This document shows positions 1-8,439 of a DNA stretch of 64,000 bases, piece by piece. The translations under genes and the position numbers were made by a program. Source of the DNA: Labrys okinawensis. GTDB lineage: Bacteria > Pseudomonadota > Alphaproteobacteria > Rhizobiales > Labraceae. Each line of letters starts with the position of its first letter. The first letter of the stretch is position 1. The DNA lies in the NCBI RefSeq assembly GCF_002982075.1, contig NZ_PUEJ01000001.1, positions 124,001 through 188,000 on the forward strand. Reading direction: 5' to 3'. The notes below the pieces were generated by a model, which saw nothing but the letters and a program-made list of their open reading frames with translations, had not been told where the DNA came from and made no database searches.

Positions 1-93
1 CCACACCGTGACTTCCTTTTGCTGCGCAAATGCCGACATGGTCGACAAGGCAAACACAAGCATGCTTGTACCAAGAAATGCTCTGCGTCGCAT
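1..93 (-). CDS. ABC transporter substrate-binding protein, N-terminal fragment
   Basis: Only the first 31 codons are inside the window; the gene continues past the left edge. The start is an ATG at 93-91 with a purine-rich ribosome site (GGAGGAGGG) about six bases upstream. The peptide has a basic N-terminus (MRRR), a hydrophobic core and an AFA-Q type signal-peptidase site, followed by KEVTVW. This resembles the mature start of family-1 sugar-binding lipid-free periplasmic proteins. That reading is inference from the signal peptide and six residues; any secreted protein is possible. It is divergent from the DeoR regulator at 901, which may control it. Confidence 0.55.
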   Translation of the reverse strand, partial: MRRRAFLGTSMLVFALSTMSAFAQQKEVTVW

Positions 94-900
94 AACGTTC
101 CCTCCTCCTGGATTTTTTTATGTTTGGACGTGCGCACGTTGCCGAAACTGCGCGTAGATCTCCCTCGCTATATGCGTGTTGAAACAAGGCCGCGACGACG
201 TCGTGGTCGAGAGACCGGCATACTGCCGACGATGTTTCGCCAAGACGGCGGCCCATGGAGCCCGTCGAAGCCGACGTCGCCTGCGCTCGCACTGAGTTCG
301 CGGGCTTCGTCGCAGGGAAGAACGATTTCTGAGCGCCCGTAGCAGCCGGGGGCGGTGTTTGCCGGTTTCTGATCGCGTCTGGCTGACACCGGGTGGTCCT
401 CGTTAAGGCCGCTGCTTTGGCTCCCTCGTCATAAAAGCAAAATTCCAAATTCTGTCAATCTCTATCTAATTAGCGCAGCTAAATTGAGGGAGTTGCCACG
501 CCCAAGCTTTCGACGCGCCGCCGCATCTTCTTTTTTTGGGCATTGATGCCGAAATTGAATAAGTTGAAAGGCGATCTTGTCCCTTCAGGGCCGGCTCGGC
601 TTGGATGCCGTCTCCGGTGTCCAATCCTTGTTTCTGACCGTTTCTGCAAAATTTTGAGCAAAAGAGAAGAAAATGTGAGCGGCTGATGATACAGAATCCA
701 TCATTCCTGGCGGAAGGGTGGCGTGGTTGCCGCCGCCACGGTTGATTGGTTGATCGATAATGGTAGAAATTGAAGGAACAAGCGCCATCATCCTGTCTTG
801 CCCGGTCATGGATTGCGGGGGGACGATCTGGTAGTGGCAGCTGGCAGTGCGCAGACCCGCGCGCTTGGCGGAAAGCTGCGGCGGTAACCAAGGTAGAACC
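94..900. other. Long divergent intergenic region, no gene seen
   Basis: About 800 bases separate the cut binding-protein gene from the DeoR gene. Open frames here have no plausible start, codon pattern or family resemblance. A perfect 10-base palindrome, ACGACGTCGT, lies at 195-204. The part from about 430 to 700 is somewhat AT-richer and probably holds the promoters of one or both genes, but I cannot place them with confidence. Confidence 0.5.
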
Positions 901-1776
901 ATGGAAACAACGACCAAACGGGTAGACATGGTTCCTGCAAAGCGCAGGGCGATCATTCTGGAGCATCTGCGCGCGAATGGCGCAGCCAGCGTCCAGGAAC
1001 TGGCGGATGCGACAGGCGGGTCTCAATCCACTGCGCGGCGCGACCTCGAATATCTGATGGAGAAGGGTTATCTGGAGAGAACCCATGGCGGCGCTCATCT
1101 GGTTCAGCCCGCGCGGGCGACCTTCGAGCGCGAGAATTCGCTCAACGCCCAGCTGCAACGCGCCGAGAAGCTGGCAATCGGGCGGGAGGCCGCGTCTCGA
1201 TTAAGTGCTGGGCACAGCGTCATTTTGGACAGTTCCTCGACAGTGATGGAGGCTGTGCGGGCTGCGGCCGAGCGGGACCTTCCTCTTACAATCGTGACGA
1301 ATAGCCTCGAAATCGCGGATTTCGCCGCGGATATCAGGTCCTGGCGGACAATCATGCCTGGTGGAAGCATTCGCGCCGGCTATAGGCATCTTGCTGGAGA
1401 ACCCGGCGAGAGCTTTATTCGCACGCTGCACGCCGATCTTTGTCTCATGGGGGCATCGGCCGTTACCGGCACCCTCTTGACCGAGGCGTCACTGGAAGTG
1501 GCCTCGCTGAAGCGCGCCATGATCGCATCGGCGGGACGCAAGATCCTGCTGGTGGACAGCTCCAAATTCAGGTCGCCGAGCTTCTGCACCCTCTGCGAAG
1601 TTTCGGAGATCGACGAGATCATCACCGACGACGCGGCGGCCGACGAAGCCCTGGCGCCTCTGCGTGCAGCCGAGAGACCTGTGACGCTGGTACCGGTGCA
1701 ACGCTCGGAAGGCAGGCCCTTTCGTCACACCGGTGGGCGGGGGAGCGAAGCGGTTGGGTCGCAAACCCTTCGGTAG
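901..1776 (+). CDS. DeoR/GlpR-family transcriptional regulator
   Basis: A 291-residue cytoplasmic repressor-type protein. Residues about 12-70 form the DeoR winged helix-turn-helix (RRAIILEHLRANGAAS, then STARRDLEYL and THGGAHL). Residues about 90-250 form the DeoR sugar-phosphate sensor domain, with the usual DSSSTV, IVTNSL, PGGSIR and DSSKF segments. The ATG at 901 follows an AAGGTAG ribosome site; a GTG in frame at 847 is less likely. Known relatives bind sugar phosphates and repress sugar uptake or catabolic genes. The divergent binding-protein gene at 1-93 is the obvious candidate target. The last 40 residues are low in conservation and look like an extended tail. Confidence 0.9.
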   Translation: METTTKRVDMVPAKRRAIILEHLRANGAASVQELADATGGSQSTARRDLEYLMEKGYLERTHGGAHLVQPARATFERENSLNAQLQRAEKLAIGREAASRLSAGHSVILDSSSTVMEAVRAAAERDLPLTIVTNSLEIADFAADIRSWRTIMPGGSIRAGYRHLAGEPGESFIRTLHADLCLMGASAVTGTLLTEASLEVASLKRAMIASAGRKILLVDSSKFRSPSFCTLCEVSEIDEIITDDAAADEALAPLRAAERPVTLVPVQRSEGRPFRHTGGRGSEAVGSQTLR

Positions 1777-1953
1777 AGAGCGTCTGGGAGAAGCTTCCTT
1801 CTATTTTCCGGAAAATCGCGTCGCGTTCAGGGGAGGATGGTCCCTTACCTGCGGTTTGAACCCGAGCGGTGGAAAGCCGCCACATAGTCCGTGTCTGCCC
1901 TGCAAGCTCTATGACGCGCCGGTATCGGATCCCGAATGCGAAATCTGGCCTCG

Positions 1954-2616
1954 TCACGCGACGGGCCAGATCTCCTGGAGCTTTTCGCCAGCCAGAATTC
2001 GCCGACGAGCCTCGGCCTCGTTTCGCCCCAGTGCGTCGGCAGCGTCGGCCACCTCGCGTAGACGTTCCCTGGGGATGGCCACGACCCCGTCGATGTCGCC
2101 GAAGATCACGTCGCCGGGCCTGACGGTGACGCGTCCGATCCTCACGGGGACCTGGGACTGTTTCGGCTCCTTCTTTCCGGTGACACCGACGGGGCTGGCC
2201 GCCGTGCCGAACAGGGGGTAGCCGAGTGCTCTCACCTGGGCGAGATCGCGGACCGTGCCGTTGACGATCGTGGCGGCGGCGCCGTGAGCCTTGGCTCCCG
2301 AACTCATCAGTTCCCCTGAGCAGGAGCCCCCGGCGCAGGACGCCTCGCAGACCAGGATGCCCCCTTCCGGAACATTGTCGATGGCCTTGTGATAAACGTC
2401 CTGCGGCTCGCCCTTGCGGTCGGAGGGCTCGAACTGCACCGTCACCGCGGGACCGCACACCACTTCGCCCGCCTGCAGACTGCCAAGCAGGGAAATGCCT
2501 TCGAGGTGGCCCCACAGGCCTAGATGTTCCATCGAATCGTGCACGTCGCCGGAGTACCACTTGCGCAGGCGGGCGATCGAATCCCAGTCGGTGTCAGAAT
2601 AGTCGAAGTCAGGCAT
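1954..2616 (-). CDS. RraA-family protein (HMG/CHA-aldolase-like)
   Basis: A 220-residue protein of the RraA / 4-hydroxy-4-methyl-2-oxoglutarate aldolase family. The family signature is visible as IVNGTVRDL (about residues 138-146) and the DIDGVVAIP segment (about 175-183), which form the metal-pyruvate site in characterised aldolases. Family members either cleave 4-carboxy-2-hydroxyacids to pyruvate or act as RNase E inhibitors; the catabolic setting favours the enzyme role. It overlaps the upstream GntR gene by eight bases, so the two are probably co-transcribed and separate from the divergent transporter operon. The substrate is not known. Confidence 0.85.
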   Translation of the reverse strand: MPDFDYSDTDWDSIARLRKWYSGDVHDSMEHLGLWGHLEGISLLGSLQAGEVVCGPAVTVQFEPSDRKGEPQDVYHKAIDNVPEGGILVCEASCAGGSCSGELMSSGAKAHGAAATIVNGTVRDLAQVRALGYPLFGTAASPVGVTGKKEPKQSQVPVRIGRVTVRPGDVIFGDIDGVVAIPRERLREVADAADALGRNEAEARRRILAGEKLQEIWPVA

Positions 2617-3355
2617 CGTTTTCTTCTTTGCGGTTGGCGTTTTCTATGGCGACGCGGAGATAAGCGGCGCTGTTGTCGATCTGGGCGCGCAGCAGCGCCG
2701 TGGCGCCGGCTTCGTCGCGGTTGCAGATCATGGTGTAGATGTCTTCGTGTTCCGCATAGGCCGCCTCCAGCGACTTGGTCGGCACACGGCTGGAAACCGC
2801 GATGGCATCCGTGATGAGGCCGTAGAGATTATCGTAGAACAGCGACAGGATCTTGTTTCCGGCCGAATGGACGAGAGCGAGGTGAAAGGCCGCGTCCTGC
2901 ACCGTGAAGCCGGTGAAATCGCCTGCATCACGGGCGCGGCGCATGCCGTCGAGTGCCGCCGTCACTTCCTCGTTCACGGGAGTTTCCCGGGCCGTCAGGA
3001 TGCCCAGCACCTCCGTCTCGATCATGCGGCGCGCGACCATCAACTGCAGGAGATAGTCGGGATCGCTGGACAGGAGCTGGCGGACGGTGACGGCCAGCGT
3101 TCCCATGAATTCGCCGACGTCGGCCCGCACCACGCTGGTGCGTCCGCCATGCCGGCGCCGCACCAGGCCCTTGGTCTCGAGGATCTGCATCGCTTCGCGC
3201 ACCGAACGCGTCGATACGCCGAATTCGCGGGCGATGTCGCCTTCCGAGGGAAGATGTTCGCCGATCGGCAGTTCGCCGGAGAGGATCTGCGCCTCGAAGG
3301 CAGCGGCGACCGAAGAGTGCAGCTTGTCGCGACTTTTATTGTTGTTCGTGGACAT
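2609..3355 (-). CDS. GntR-family regulator (FadR/FCD type)
   Basis: A 248-residue regulator. The N-terminus (about residues 10-80) is the GntR winged helix, with LPSEGDIAREFGVSTRSVRE as the recognition region. The C-terminus (about 95-235) is an all-helical FCD ligand domain; these usually bind carboxylic acids through a metal held by Asp/His residues, and DAAFHLALVHSAGN is part of it. The ATG at 3355 has AAGAAGG six bases upstream; in-frame starts at 3370 and 3391 are weaker. It is divergent from the ABC operon starting at 3758, and the inverted repeats at 3591-3623 are the likely operator. Confidence 0.9.
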   Translation of the reverse strand: MSTNNNKSRDKLHSSVAAAFEAQILSGELPIGEHLPSEGDIAREFGVSTRSVREAMQILETKGLVRRRHGGRTSVVRADVGEFMGTLAVTVRQLLSSDPDYLLQLMVARRMIETEVLGILTARETPVNEEVTAALDGMRRARDAGDFTGFTVQDAAFHLALVHSAGNKILSLFYDNLYGLITDAIAVSSRVPTKSLEAAYAEHEDIYTMICNRDEAGATALLRAQIDNSAAYLRVAIENANRKEENDA

Positions 3356-3590
3356 CCAGGCCTTCTTCATTGGGCGAGATATCGCTCGCACGTCAAGCGG
3401 GGAGCGATCCGGCGCTCATCCGTCTGCGGCCTCAGGCAACAGCGGCTGCGGCGATCGAGAAGCGCAGGCTTCGTCGCCTGGTCGAAATTGATTCTGCGTC
3501 CTGCAAACCTGCCTCCCTGTCCGGCTGCGCTACATGCCGGTGCGCCGCCTTGCCGCGGGCGGCTTTCTGGAAGCCGCGCGCTTAAGTTGA

Positions 3591-3623
3591 TTGACAATAA
3601 CTCATGACATAAGTCATATGTCA
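3591..3623 (+). promoter_or_regulatory. Candidate promoter with overlapping GntR operator
   Basis: TTGACA at 3591-3596 is a good -35 box; TCATAT at 3614-3619, 17 bases on, is a weak -10 box. Overlapping it are nested inverted repeats: ATGAC-ATAA-GTCAT (3604-3617) and TGACAT...ATGTCA (3605-3610 with 3618-3623). FCD-type GntR proteins bind short palindromes of this kind. Its place between the divergent GntR and transporter genes supports an operator. The binding assignment is inference. Confidence 0.6.
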
Positions 3624-3757
3624 AGAGTGGGCGGCCCAAGCAGCCGCCCCGAAAACAACCGCGCCGGGTCTGCGATCCCGGACGCCGGAGAGCGAGCAGC
3701 CAGCATTTGGACCAAACAGTCCGGAAAGCGCGCCGCGAAGAGAGGGAGGAAGGATCG

Positions 3758-4570
3758 ATGATTGGACGGCTCTTGCGCCGCGCCGTGGCCACGCTTGGAT
3801 TGGCGTGCCTGCTCACGGCTCCGGCTGCATTTTCCCACGCACAGACCACGGCCGATCTCGTGAAGAAAGGCAAGGTCACCATCGGTGTGCTGACGGGCAT
3901 CCCGCCCTACGACACCGTCGATTCCTCGGGAAATACCGACGGGTTCCTGGTGGACCTTGCCCGCGAGGTCGCCAAGAATCTCGGGACCACGCTCGAAATC
4001 GTTCCCGTCAACAACGCTTCCCGCGCTGCCGCACTGGAATCGGGGCGGGTCGACCTGCTGATCGCCCATATGACGGCCACCCCCGAACGGGCCAAGACAT
4101 TCCTGATGACCAATCCCTATGGTGCCTACGAAATGCGTTTCGTGGCGGCCAAGGACATGCCCCTCAAGTCACTCGACGATCTCAAGGGCAAACGTATCTC
4201 CGTGCCCAAGGGCAGTACGCAGGATGCCGCCGTCAGCGGTTACAACATCGAGGGCGCGGAGGTGGTGCGCTTCGACGACGACGCGCTCGCCATGCAGGCC
4301 CTGATCTCCGGCCAGGTCGACGCGACCGCTGCGGTGGCGACCGTCGCCAACGACGTGATCGCCAAGCGAAACCTCACCAATCTCGAGGTCAAGGCGGAGG
4401 TGCCGATCTTCACGCTCTACTGGTCCATGGCCGTGCGCAAGGATGCCGGCGAACTGCATCAGTGGCTGAACAACTTCATCTACTACGAAGAGATCACCGG
4501 CCGTCTCAACGGGCTGCACAAGAAATGGGTCGGCGTCCCCATCCCCGGCGGCAAGTTGCCGACCTTCTGA
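3758..4570 (+). CDS. ABC transporter substrate-binding protein, family 3
   Basis: A 270-residue periplasmic binding protein of the amino-acid (SBP family 3) type. The ATG at 3758 follows a strong GGAGGAAGG site. Residues 1-28 are a signal peptide (RRAV start, hydrophobic core, cleavage near SHA-QT). The mature part starts with KKGKVTIGVLTGIPPYD and shows the two-lobe family pattern, including GRVDLLIAHMTATPERA and GKRISVPKGSTQD. It opens an operon with two permeases and an ATPase. Because an aldolase and a dehydrogenase follow, the ligand may be an organic or hydroxy acid rather than an amino acid; that is inference. Confidence 0.9.
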   Translation: MIGRLLRRAVATLGLACLLTAPAAFSHAQTTADLVKKGKVTIGVLTGIPPYDTVDSSGNTDGFLVDLAREVAKNLGTTLEIVPVNNASRAAALESGRVDLLIAHMTATPERAKTFLMTNPYGAYEMRFVAAKDMPLKSLDDLKGKRISVPKGSTQDAAVSGYNIEGAEVVRFDDDALAMQALISGQVDATAAVATVANDVIAKRNLTNLEVKAEVPIFTLYWSMAVRKDAGELHQWLNNFIYYEEITGRLNGLHKKWVGVPIPGGKLPTF

Positions 4571-4593
4571 CCTTCTCCGGGATGCATCCAGGC

Positions 4594-4616
4594 GTGCCGG
4601 GGGATTGACCCGGCAC
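4594..4616 (+). terminator. Strong stem-loop between binding-protein and permease genes
   Basis: GTGCCGGG (4594-4601) pairs with CCCGGCAC (4609-4616) across a 7-base loop, and the stem extends outward by GGC/GCC with one bulge. There is no U-run, so it is more likely an attenuator or a block to 3' exonucleases that keeps binding-protein mRNA more abundant than permease mRNA than a full terminator. Confidence 0.6.
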
Positions 4617-4634
4617 CGCCAGGGAGAGCCTGCA

Positions 4635-5357
4635 ATGGCCTATGAGATGAATTTCGCGCCGGTGTTCACCCGGGCGCCCGATCTCGTGCACGGAACGATC
4701 AACACGATCGTCCTGTCGGCGGAATCGATCGCCATCGGGCTTGCCATTGGACTTGGCGTTGCGCTGACGCGGGTGAATGGGCCGCGGTGGGGCGCTGCCG
4801 CCGCAGCCACCTATGTCGAAGCCTTCCGCAACACGCCGTTGCTGGTCCAGCTCTTCCTGCTGTTCTTCGGCATGCCCTATGTCGGCTTTCGCCTCAGTGC
4901 CGATCATGCCGCCATCGTGGCGATCTCGCTCAATCTCGGCGCCTATTCGGCGGAAATCTTCCGCGCCGGCCTTCTCGCAATCCCCCGCACGCAGATCGAG
5001 GCCGGCTTCGCCCTTGGCCTCTCGCGCCTGCAGGTGATGCGCTACATCATCATCATACCGGCCCTTCGAGTGATCTACCCGGCTCTCACCGGCCAGCTCA
5101 CTCTCACGCTGCTTGGCACGTCGATCGCCTCCTCGATATCCGCGACAGAACTCACGCTCGCCGGCTCGAAGATCGAATCCCAATCCTTCCGCAGCCTCGA
5201 GACCTTCCTGGTGGTCGCGGCGATCTACATCTGCATCACCTTCTGCTTTCGCCTGGTCTACTGGCTGATCGGCTTGTGGCTCTTCCGGCGTCGCGATCCG
5301 CAGACGGGCCTCGCCGGCGCGGTGCTCAAGCTCGAGACGAGGGAGGGCGGCGCATGA
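4635..5357 (+). CDS. Amino-acid-type ABC transporter permease (1)
   Basis: A 240-residue inner-membrane protein of the HisM/GlnP family with about five hydrophobic segments. The cytoplasmic EAA loop that contacts the ATPase is seen in the region EAGFALGLSRLQVMRY (about residues 126-141). The N-terminal RNTPLLVQLFLLFF pattern is typical of polar amino-acid permeases. The start at 4635 has AGGGAGAG about eight bases upstream; an in-frame ATG at 4605 would sit inside the stem-loop and is rejected. The end overlaps the next gene by four bases (ATGA), so the two permeases are translationally coupled and probably form a heterodimer. Confidence 0.9.
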   Translation: MAYEMNFAPVFTRAPDLVHGTINTIVLSAESIAIGLAIGLGVALTRVNGPRWGAAAAATYVEAFRNTPLLVQLFLLFFGMPYVGFRLSADHAAIVAISLNLGAYSAEIFRAGLLAIPRTQIEAGFALGLSRLQVMRYIIIIPALRVIYPALTGQLTLTLLGTSIASSISATELTLAGSKIESQSFRSLETFLVVAAIYICITFCFRLVYWLIGLWLFRRRDPQTGLAGAVLKLETREGGA

Positions 5358-6010
5358 TCCAGACCTTCGGATGGCCCAGCGTCGTCTTCCTCCTCCATGG
5401 CCTGACATGGACGGCCGGCCTGTCGGTCCTGACCTTTGTATGTGGCGGCGTCTTCGGCCTCGTCTTTGCTCTCGGCCGCGCACTCGGGCCGCGGTGGCTC
5501 AAGGCGATCGTCGCCGCCTATATCCAGCTCGTACAGGCAACCCCGCTCCTGATCGTGGTATTCCTCGTCTTTTACGGGCTGAGCTTCCTCGGTCTCTATT
5601 TTCCGCCCTTCGCGGCGGCGGCCATCTCGCTTACCATGTATGCCACGGCCTATCTGGCAGATATCTGGCGCGGCTGCATCGAGGCCATTCCACGCACCCA
5701 GTGGGAGGCAGCCGACTCGCTGGCGCTGACGCCGGTGCAGAAGCTTCGCTACGTCATCCTGCCCCAGGCGATGCGCATCGCGCTCGGGCCGACGGCCGGC
5801 TTCATGGTGCAGATCGTCAAGAACACCTCGGTGACGGCCCTGATCGGCTTCGTGGAACTGACCCGGGCAGGCCAGCTCCTCAACAACATGACCTTCCAGC
5901 CCTTCCACGTCTTCCTGACCGTGGCGGTCATGTATTTCGCCGTCTGCTACCCGCTGTCCTGGTGGAGCGAAGCCTTGAAGGAGAGGAAGCATGCTGGCGC
6001 TACGCATTGA
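5354..6010 (+). CDS. Amino-acid-type ABC transporter permease (2)
   Basis: A 218-residue partner of the preceding permease, with the same fold: QATPLLIVVFLVFYG near the N-terminus and an EAA loop around EAADSLALTPVQKLRYVILP. The start is fixed by the ATGA overlap with the upstream stop. The ATPase gene begins 20 bases before this gene ends, which is tight coupling. Two different permeases with one ATPase is the usual layout for histidine/glutamine-type importers. Confidence 0.9.
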   Translation: MIQTFGWPSVVFLLHGLTWTAGLSVLTFVCGGVFGLVFALGRALGPRWLKAIVAAYIQLVQATPLLIVVFLVFYGLSFLGLYFPPFAAAAISLTMYATAYLADIWRGCIEAIPRTQWEAADSLALTPVQKLRYVILPQAMRIALGPTAGFMVQIVKNTSVTALIGFVELTRAGQLLNNMTFQPFHVFLTVAVMYFAVCYPLSWWSEALKERKHAGATH

Positions 6011-6722
6011 GAATCTTCGCAAGTCCTATGGCGCCCTGACCGTCCTGAAAGGCATCGACCTTACCGTGGCCAATGGCGACGTGGTCGCCGTCATTGGCCG
6101 CTCCGGCTCCGGCAAGAGCACGATGCTGCGGTGCATCAACGGGCTCGAACAGTTCCAGGAGGGCGCCATCGAGGTCGCCGGCCACAAGGTCGATCGCTCC
6201 GGCGCCAATCTGCGCGCGCTGCGGCGGGAGGTCGGCATGGTCTTCCAGAGCTACAACCTCTTTCCGCATCTCAATGTCGCCGAGAACATCACACTGGCCC
6301 CCCGGGTGGTGAAAGGCCTTCCGCGCGAACAGTGTGCCGCGCTGGTGCACGAGGTCCTCGCCCGCGTCGGCCTCGCCGACAAGGCCGGCGCCTATCCGGA
6401 CCAGCTGTCCGGCGGCCAGCAGCAGCGTGTCGCCATCGCCCGCTCGCTCGCGATGAAACCCAAGGTGATGCTGTTCGACGAGGTGACTTCGGCACTCGAC
6501 CCCGAACTCACCGGCGAAGTGCTCAAGACCATCTCCGAACTCGCCAGGGCCGGCATGACCATGCTGCTGGTGACCCATGAGATGGGCTTTGCCCGCCGCG
6601 TCGCGAACCGCACCGTCTTCATGCATCAGGGCACCGTCTGGGAAGAGGGACGGTCGGAAGACATCTTCGCCAATCCACGCACACCCGAGCTCCGCTGCTT
6701 CATCGCTCCGGACCTCAAGTGA
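5991..6722 (+). CDS. ABC transporter ATP-binding protein, GlnQ type
   Basis: A 243-residue ATPase. Walker A is GRSGSGKS (residues 36-43), the Q-loop lies in MVFQSYNLFPH, the signature is LSGGQQQR, Walker B is VMLFDEVTSAL, and the switch histidine is in LLVTHEMG. MVFQSYNLFPHLNVAEN is characteristic of polar amino-acid importers. It completes the transporter encoded from 3758. The aldolase gene follows after 31 bases and is probably in the same operon. Confidence 0.93.
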   Translation: MLALRIENLRKSYGALTVLKGIDLTVANGDVVAVIGRSGSGKSTMLRCINGLEQFQEGAIEVAGHKVDRSGANLRALRREVGMVFQSYNLFPHLNVAENITLAPRVVKGLPREQCAALVHEVLARVGLADKAGAYPDQLSGGQQQRVAIARSLAMKPKVMLFDEVTSALDPELTGEVLKTISELARAGMTMLLVTHEMGFARRVANRTVFMHQGTVWEEGRSEDIFANPRTPELRCFIAPDLK

Positions 6723-6753
6723 TTTCCAGCCTTTGCAAATCAGGAGAAGACCT

Positions 6754-7563
6754 TTGGCACCGCCCGAAAATACCGATCTAGCCGCCAAGATGAAGCGCGG
6801 GGAGCCCGTGTTCGGCGCCACCATGTATACCGGTTCGACCACGGCCGTCGAAGTCGCCGCCAATTGGGGGCTCGATTTCGCCTTCATCGATGCCGAGCAC
6901 ACGCCGGTCAATGTGGACGGTCAGATGGAAAAGCTCGTGCTCGCCGCCCTGCTTTCCGGCATCGCGCCGCTGGTGCGCGTGCGTGGCACCAATGAATGGG
7001 ACATCCGCAAGTCGCTGGAGTTCGGCGCCACCGGCGTGATCGTGCCGCAGGTGAACAACGCCGACCAGGCACGCGCCATCGTGAAGGCGGCCAAGTTCCC
7101 GCCGATCGGGCGGCGCGGAGGCGATGCGTCATGCCGCGCCGCCGGCTTCGCCGGGCCGGGCTTCCAATGGTCGAAATATATGGAGCACGAGAACGCGACG
7201 CGCCTCGTGATACCGATGGCCGAGAGCTACGAGTTCTTCGACAACATGGATGAGATCCTCGAGGTCGAGGGCATCGACGTCATCAATTTCGGGCCGGCCG
7301 ACTACTCCATCTCCCGCCAGATCTCGATCGATTATTCCATGTCGCATCCGGAGGTGGAGGAAAAGCTCGCGGAACTGGTCGAGAGATGCCATGCCCGCGG
7401 CATCAAGGTGATGGCACCCTGCATTCCGCCCGTCGCCGAGAATGTGATCGCCCTGCGGAAGAAGGGCGTCGATATGATCATCATGGGCAACGACGTGATG
7501 TTCCTCAATGCAGGCTGCCGCGGCGCCCGCGAGGCGATCGACACTGCCGCCAAGACGGCCTGA
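6754..7563 (+). CDS. HpcH/HpaI-family aldolase (TTG start)
   Basis: A 269-residue class II pyruvate aldolase-like protein, close to the family's usual length. The best start is TTG at 6754, seven bases after AGGAG (6742-6746); the first ATG, at 6790, has no ribosome site. Motifs include the metal/substrate segment DFAFIDAEHTPVN, the arginine in PLVRVRGTN, and GATGVIVPQVNN. Characterised relatives (HpaI, GarL) reversibly cleave 4-hydroxy-2-oxoacids into pyruvate and an aldehyde. With the SDR behind it and the RraA-like protein upstream, it probably acts in breakdown of the imported hydroxy acid; the substrate is unknown. Confidence 0.88.
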   Translation: MAPPENTDLAAKMKRGEPVFGATMYTGSTTAVEVAANWGLDFAFIDAEHTPVNVDGQMEKLVLAALLSGIAPLVRVRGTNEWDIRKSLEFGATGVIVPQVNNADQARAIVKAAKFPPIGRRGGDASCRAAGFAGPGFQWSKYMEHENATRLVIPMAESYEFFDNMDEILEVEGIDVINFGPADYSISRQISIDYSMSHPEVEEKLAELVERCHARGIKVMAPCIPPVAENVIALRKKGVDMIIMGNDVMFLNAGCRGAREAIDTAAKTA

Positions 7564-7590
7564 AGCCACAGACATCCGGAGTATGAGATC

Positions 7591-8409
7591 ATGAGCGATC
7601 CTTTCAGCGTGGACGGCCGTGTCGTTGTCGTCACCGGCGGCCTTGGTCAGCTCGGCACCCAATTCAGCAGATCCCTGGCGCAAGCCGGCGCCAGGGTGGC
7701 GATTTTCAGCCGCCGCCCCTTCGCGAGTGACAAGCTGGCGGAAAAGTTTCCCGGTCTGACCGACCGTATCCGCGTCTACGAGGCGAGTGTCCGCGACAAG
7801 GCGGCCCTTCAGGAAGCAACAGACAGGCTGATTGCCGATTGGGGAGTGCCGCATGTCCTCGTCAACAATGCCGGCATCGACTCTAAGCCGGATGGCTCCG
7901 CCGAGCAGAACGCGCCTTTCGAGGACTATCCGCAGAAATACTGGGACGAGATCATCGATACCAATCTCACCGGCGTGATGCTGACGAGCCAGGTCGTCGG
8001 CAGCCGCATGGCAGGCGAACGACGCGGCTCGATCATCAATGTGGGCTCGATCTACGGTATCGTCTCGCCCAACCAGGCTCTCTACGCCTATCGGGAGAAG
8101 CGGGACGGCGTGCCCTTCGTCAAGGCGGTGTCCTATGCTGCCTCGAAATCGGGCCTGGTCAATCTCACACGCTACCTCGCCACCTACTGGGCGCCCAAAA
8201 AGGTGCGCGTCAACCTGATCTCCTTCGGCGGCGTCAAGACCGCGAGCTTCGACAAGGAATTCATCGATGCCTTCCTCGAACGTGTACCGATGGGACGCCA
8301 GGCCGAGATCGACGAATATAATGGCGTCATCCGCTTCCTCGCCTCGGACGCCTCGTCCTACATGACAGGGTCCAACGTCGTGGTCGACGGCGGCTTCACC
8401 GCCTGGTGA
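7591..8409 (+). CDS. Short-chain dehydrogenase/reductase
   Basis: A 272-residue NAD(P)-dependent oxidoreductase. The nucleotide-binding turn is TGGLGQLG (about residues 15-22), one residue shorter than the classical TGxxxGxG. NNAGI (about 90-94), the catalytic serine in NVGSIYG and the YAASK active-site tetrad residues are present. The C-terminus ends with the usual GSNVVVDGGF. It is the last gene of the transporter-aldolase operon, 27 bases after the aldolase, and converges on rfbA. SDRs of this subtype also occur near sugar and polyol genes, so the substrate class is open. Confidence 0.88.
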   Translation: MSDPFSVDGRVVVVTGGLGQLGTQFSRSLAQAGARVAIFSRRPFASDKLAEKFPGLTDRIRVYEASVRDKAALQEATDRLIADWGVPHVLVNNAGIDSKPDGSAEQNAPFEDYPQKYWDEIIDTNLTGVMLTSQVVGSRMAGERRGSIINVGSIYGIVSPNQALYAYREKRDGVPFVKAVSYAASKSGLVNLTRYLATYWAPKKVRVNLISFGGVKTASFDKEFIDAFLERVPMGRQAEIDEYNGVIRFLASDASSYMTGSNVVVDGGFTAW

Positions 8410-8422
8410 GCCCGGCCGGGCT
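8409..8422. terminator. GC-rich palindrome between convergent genes
   Basis: A perfect 14-base palindrome, AGCCCGGCCGGGCT, overlaps the SDR stop codon and lies in the 30-base gap to the convergent rfbA. It can fold as a five-pair stem with a GGCC loop. No U-run follows. A role as a two-way terminator is possible but weakly supported. Confidence 0.3.
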
Positions 8423-8439
8423 GAAGAACAGGAGTGGCC

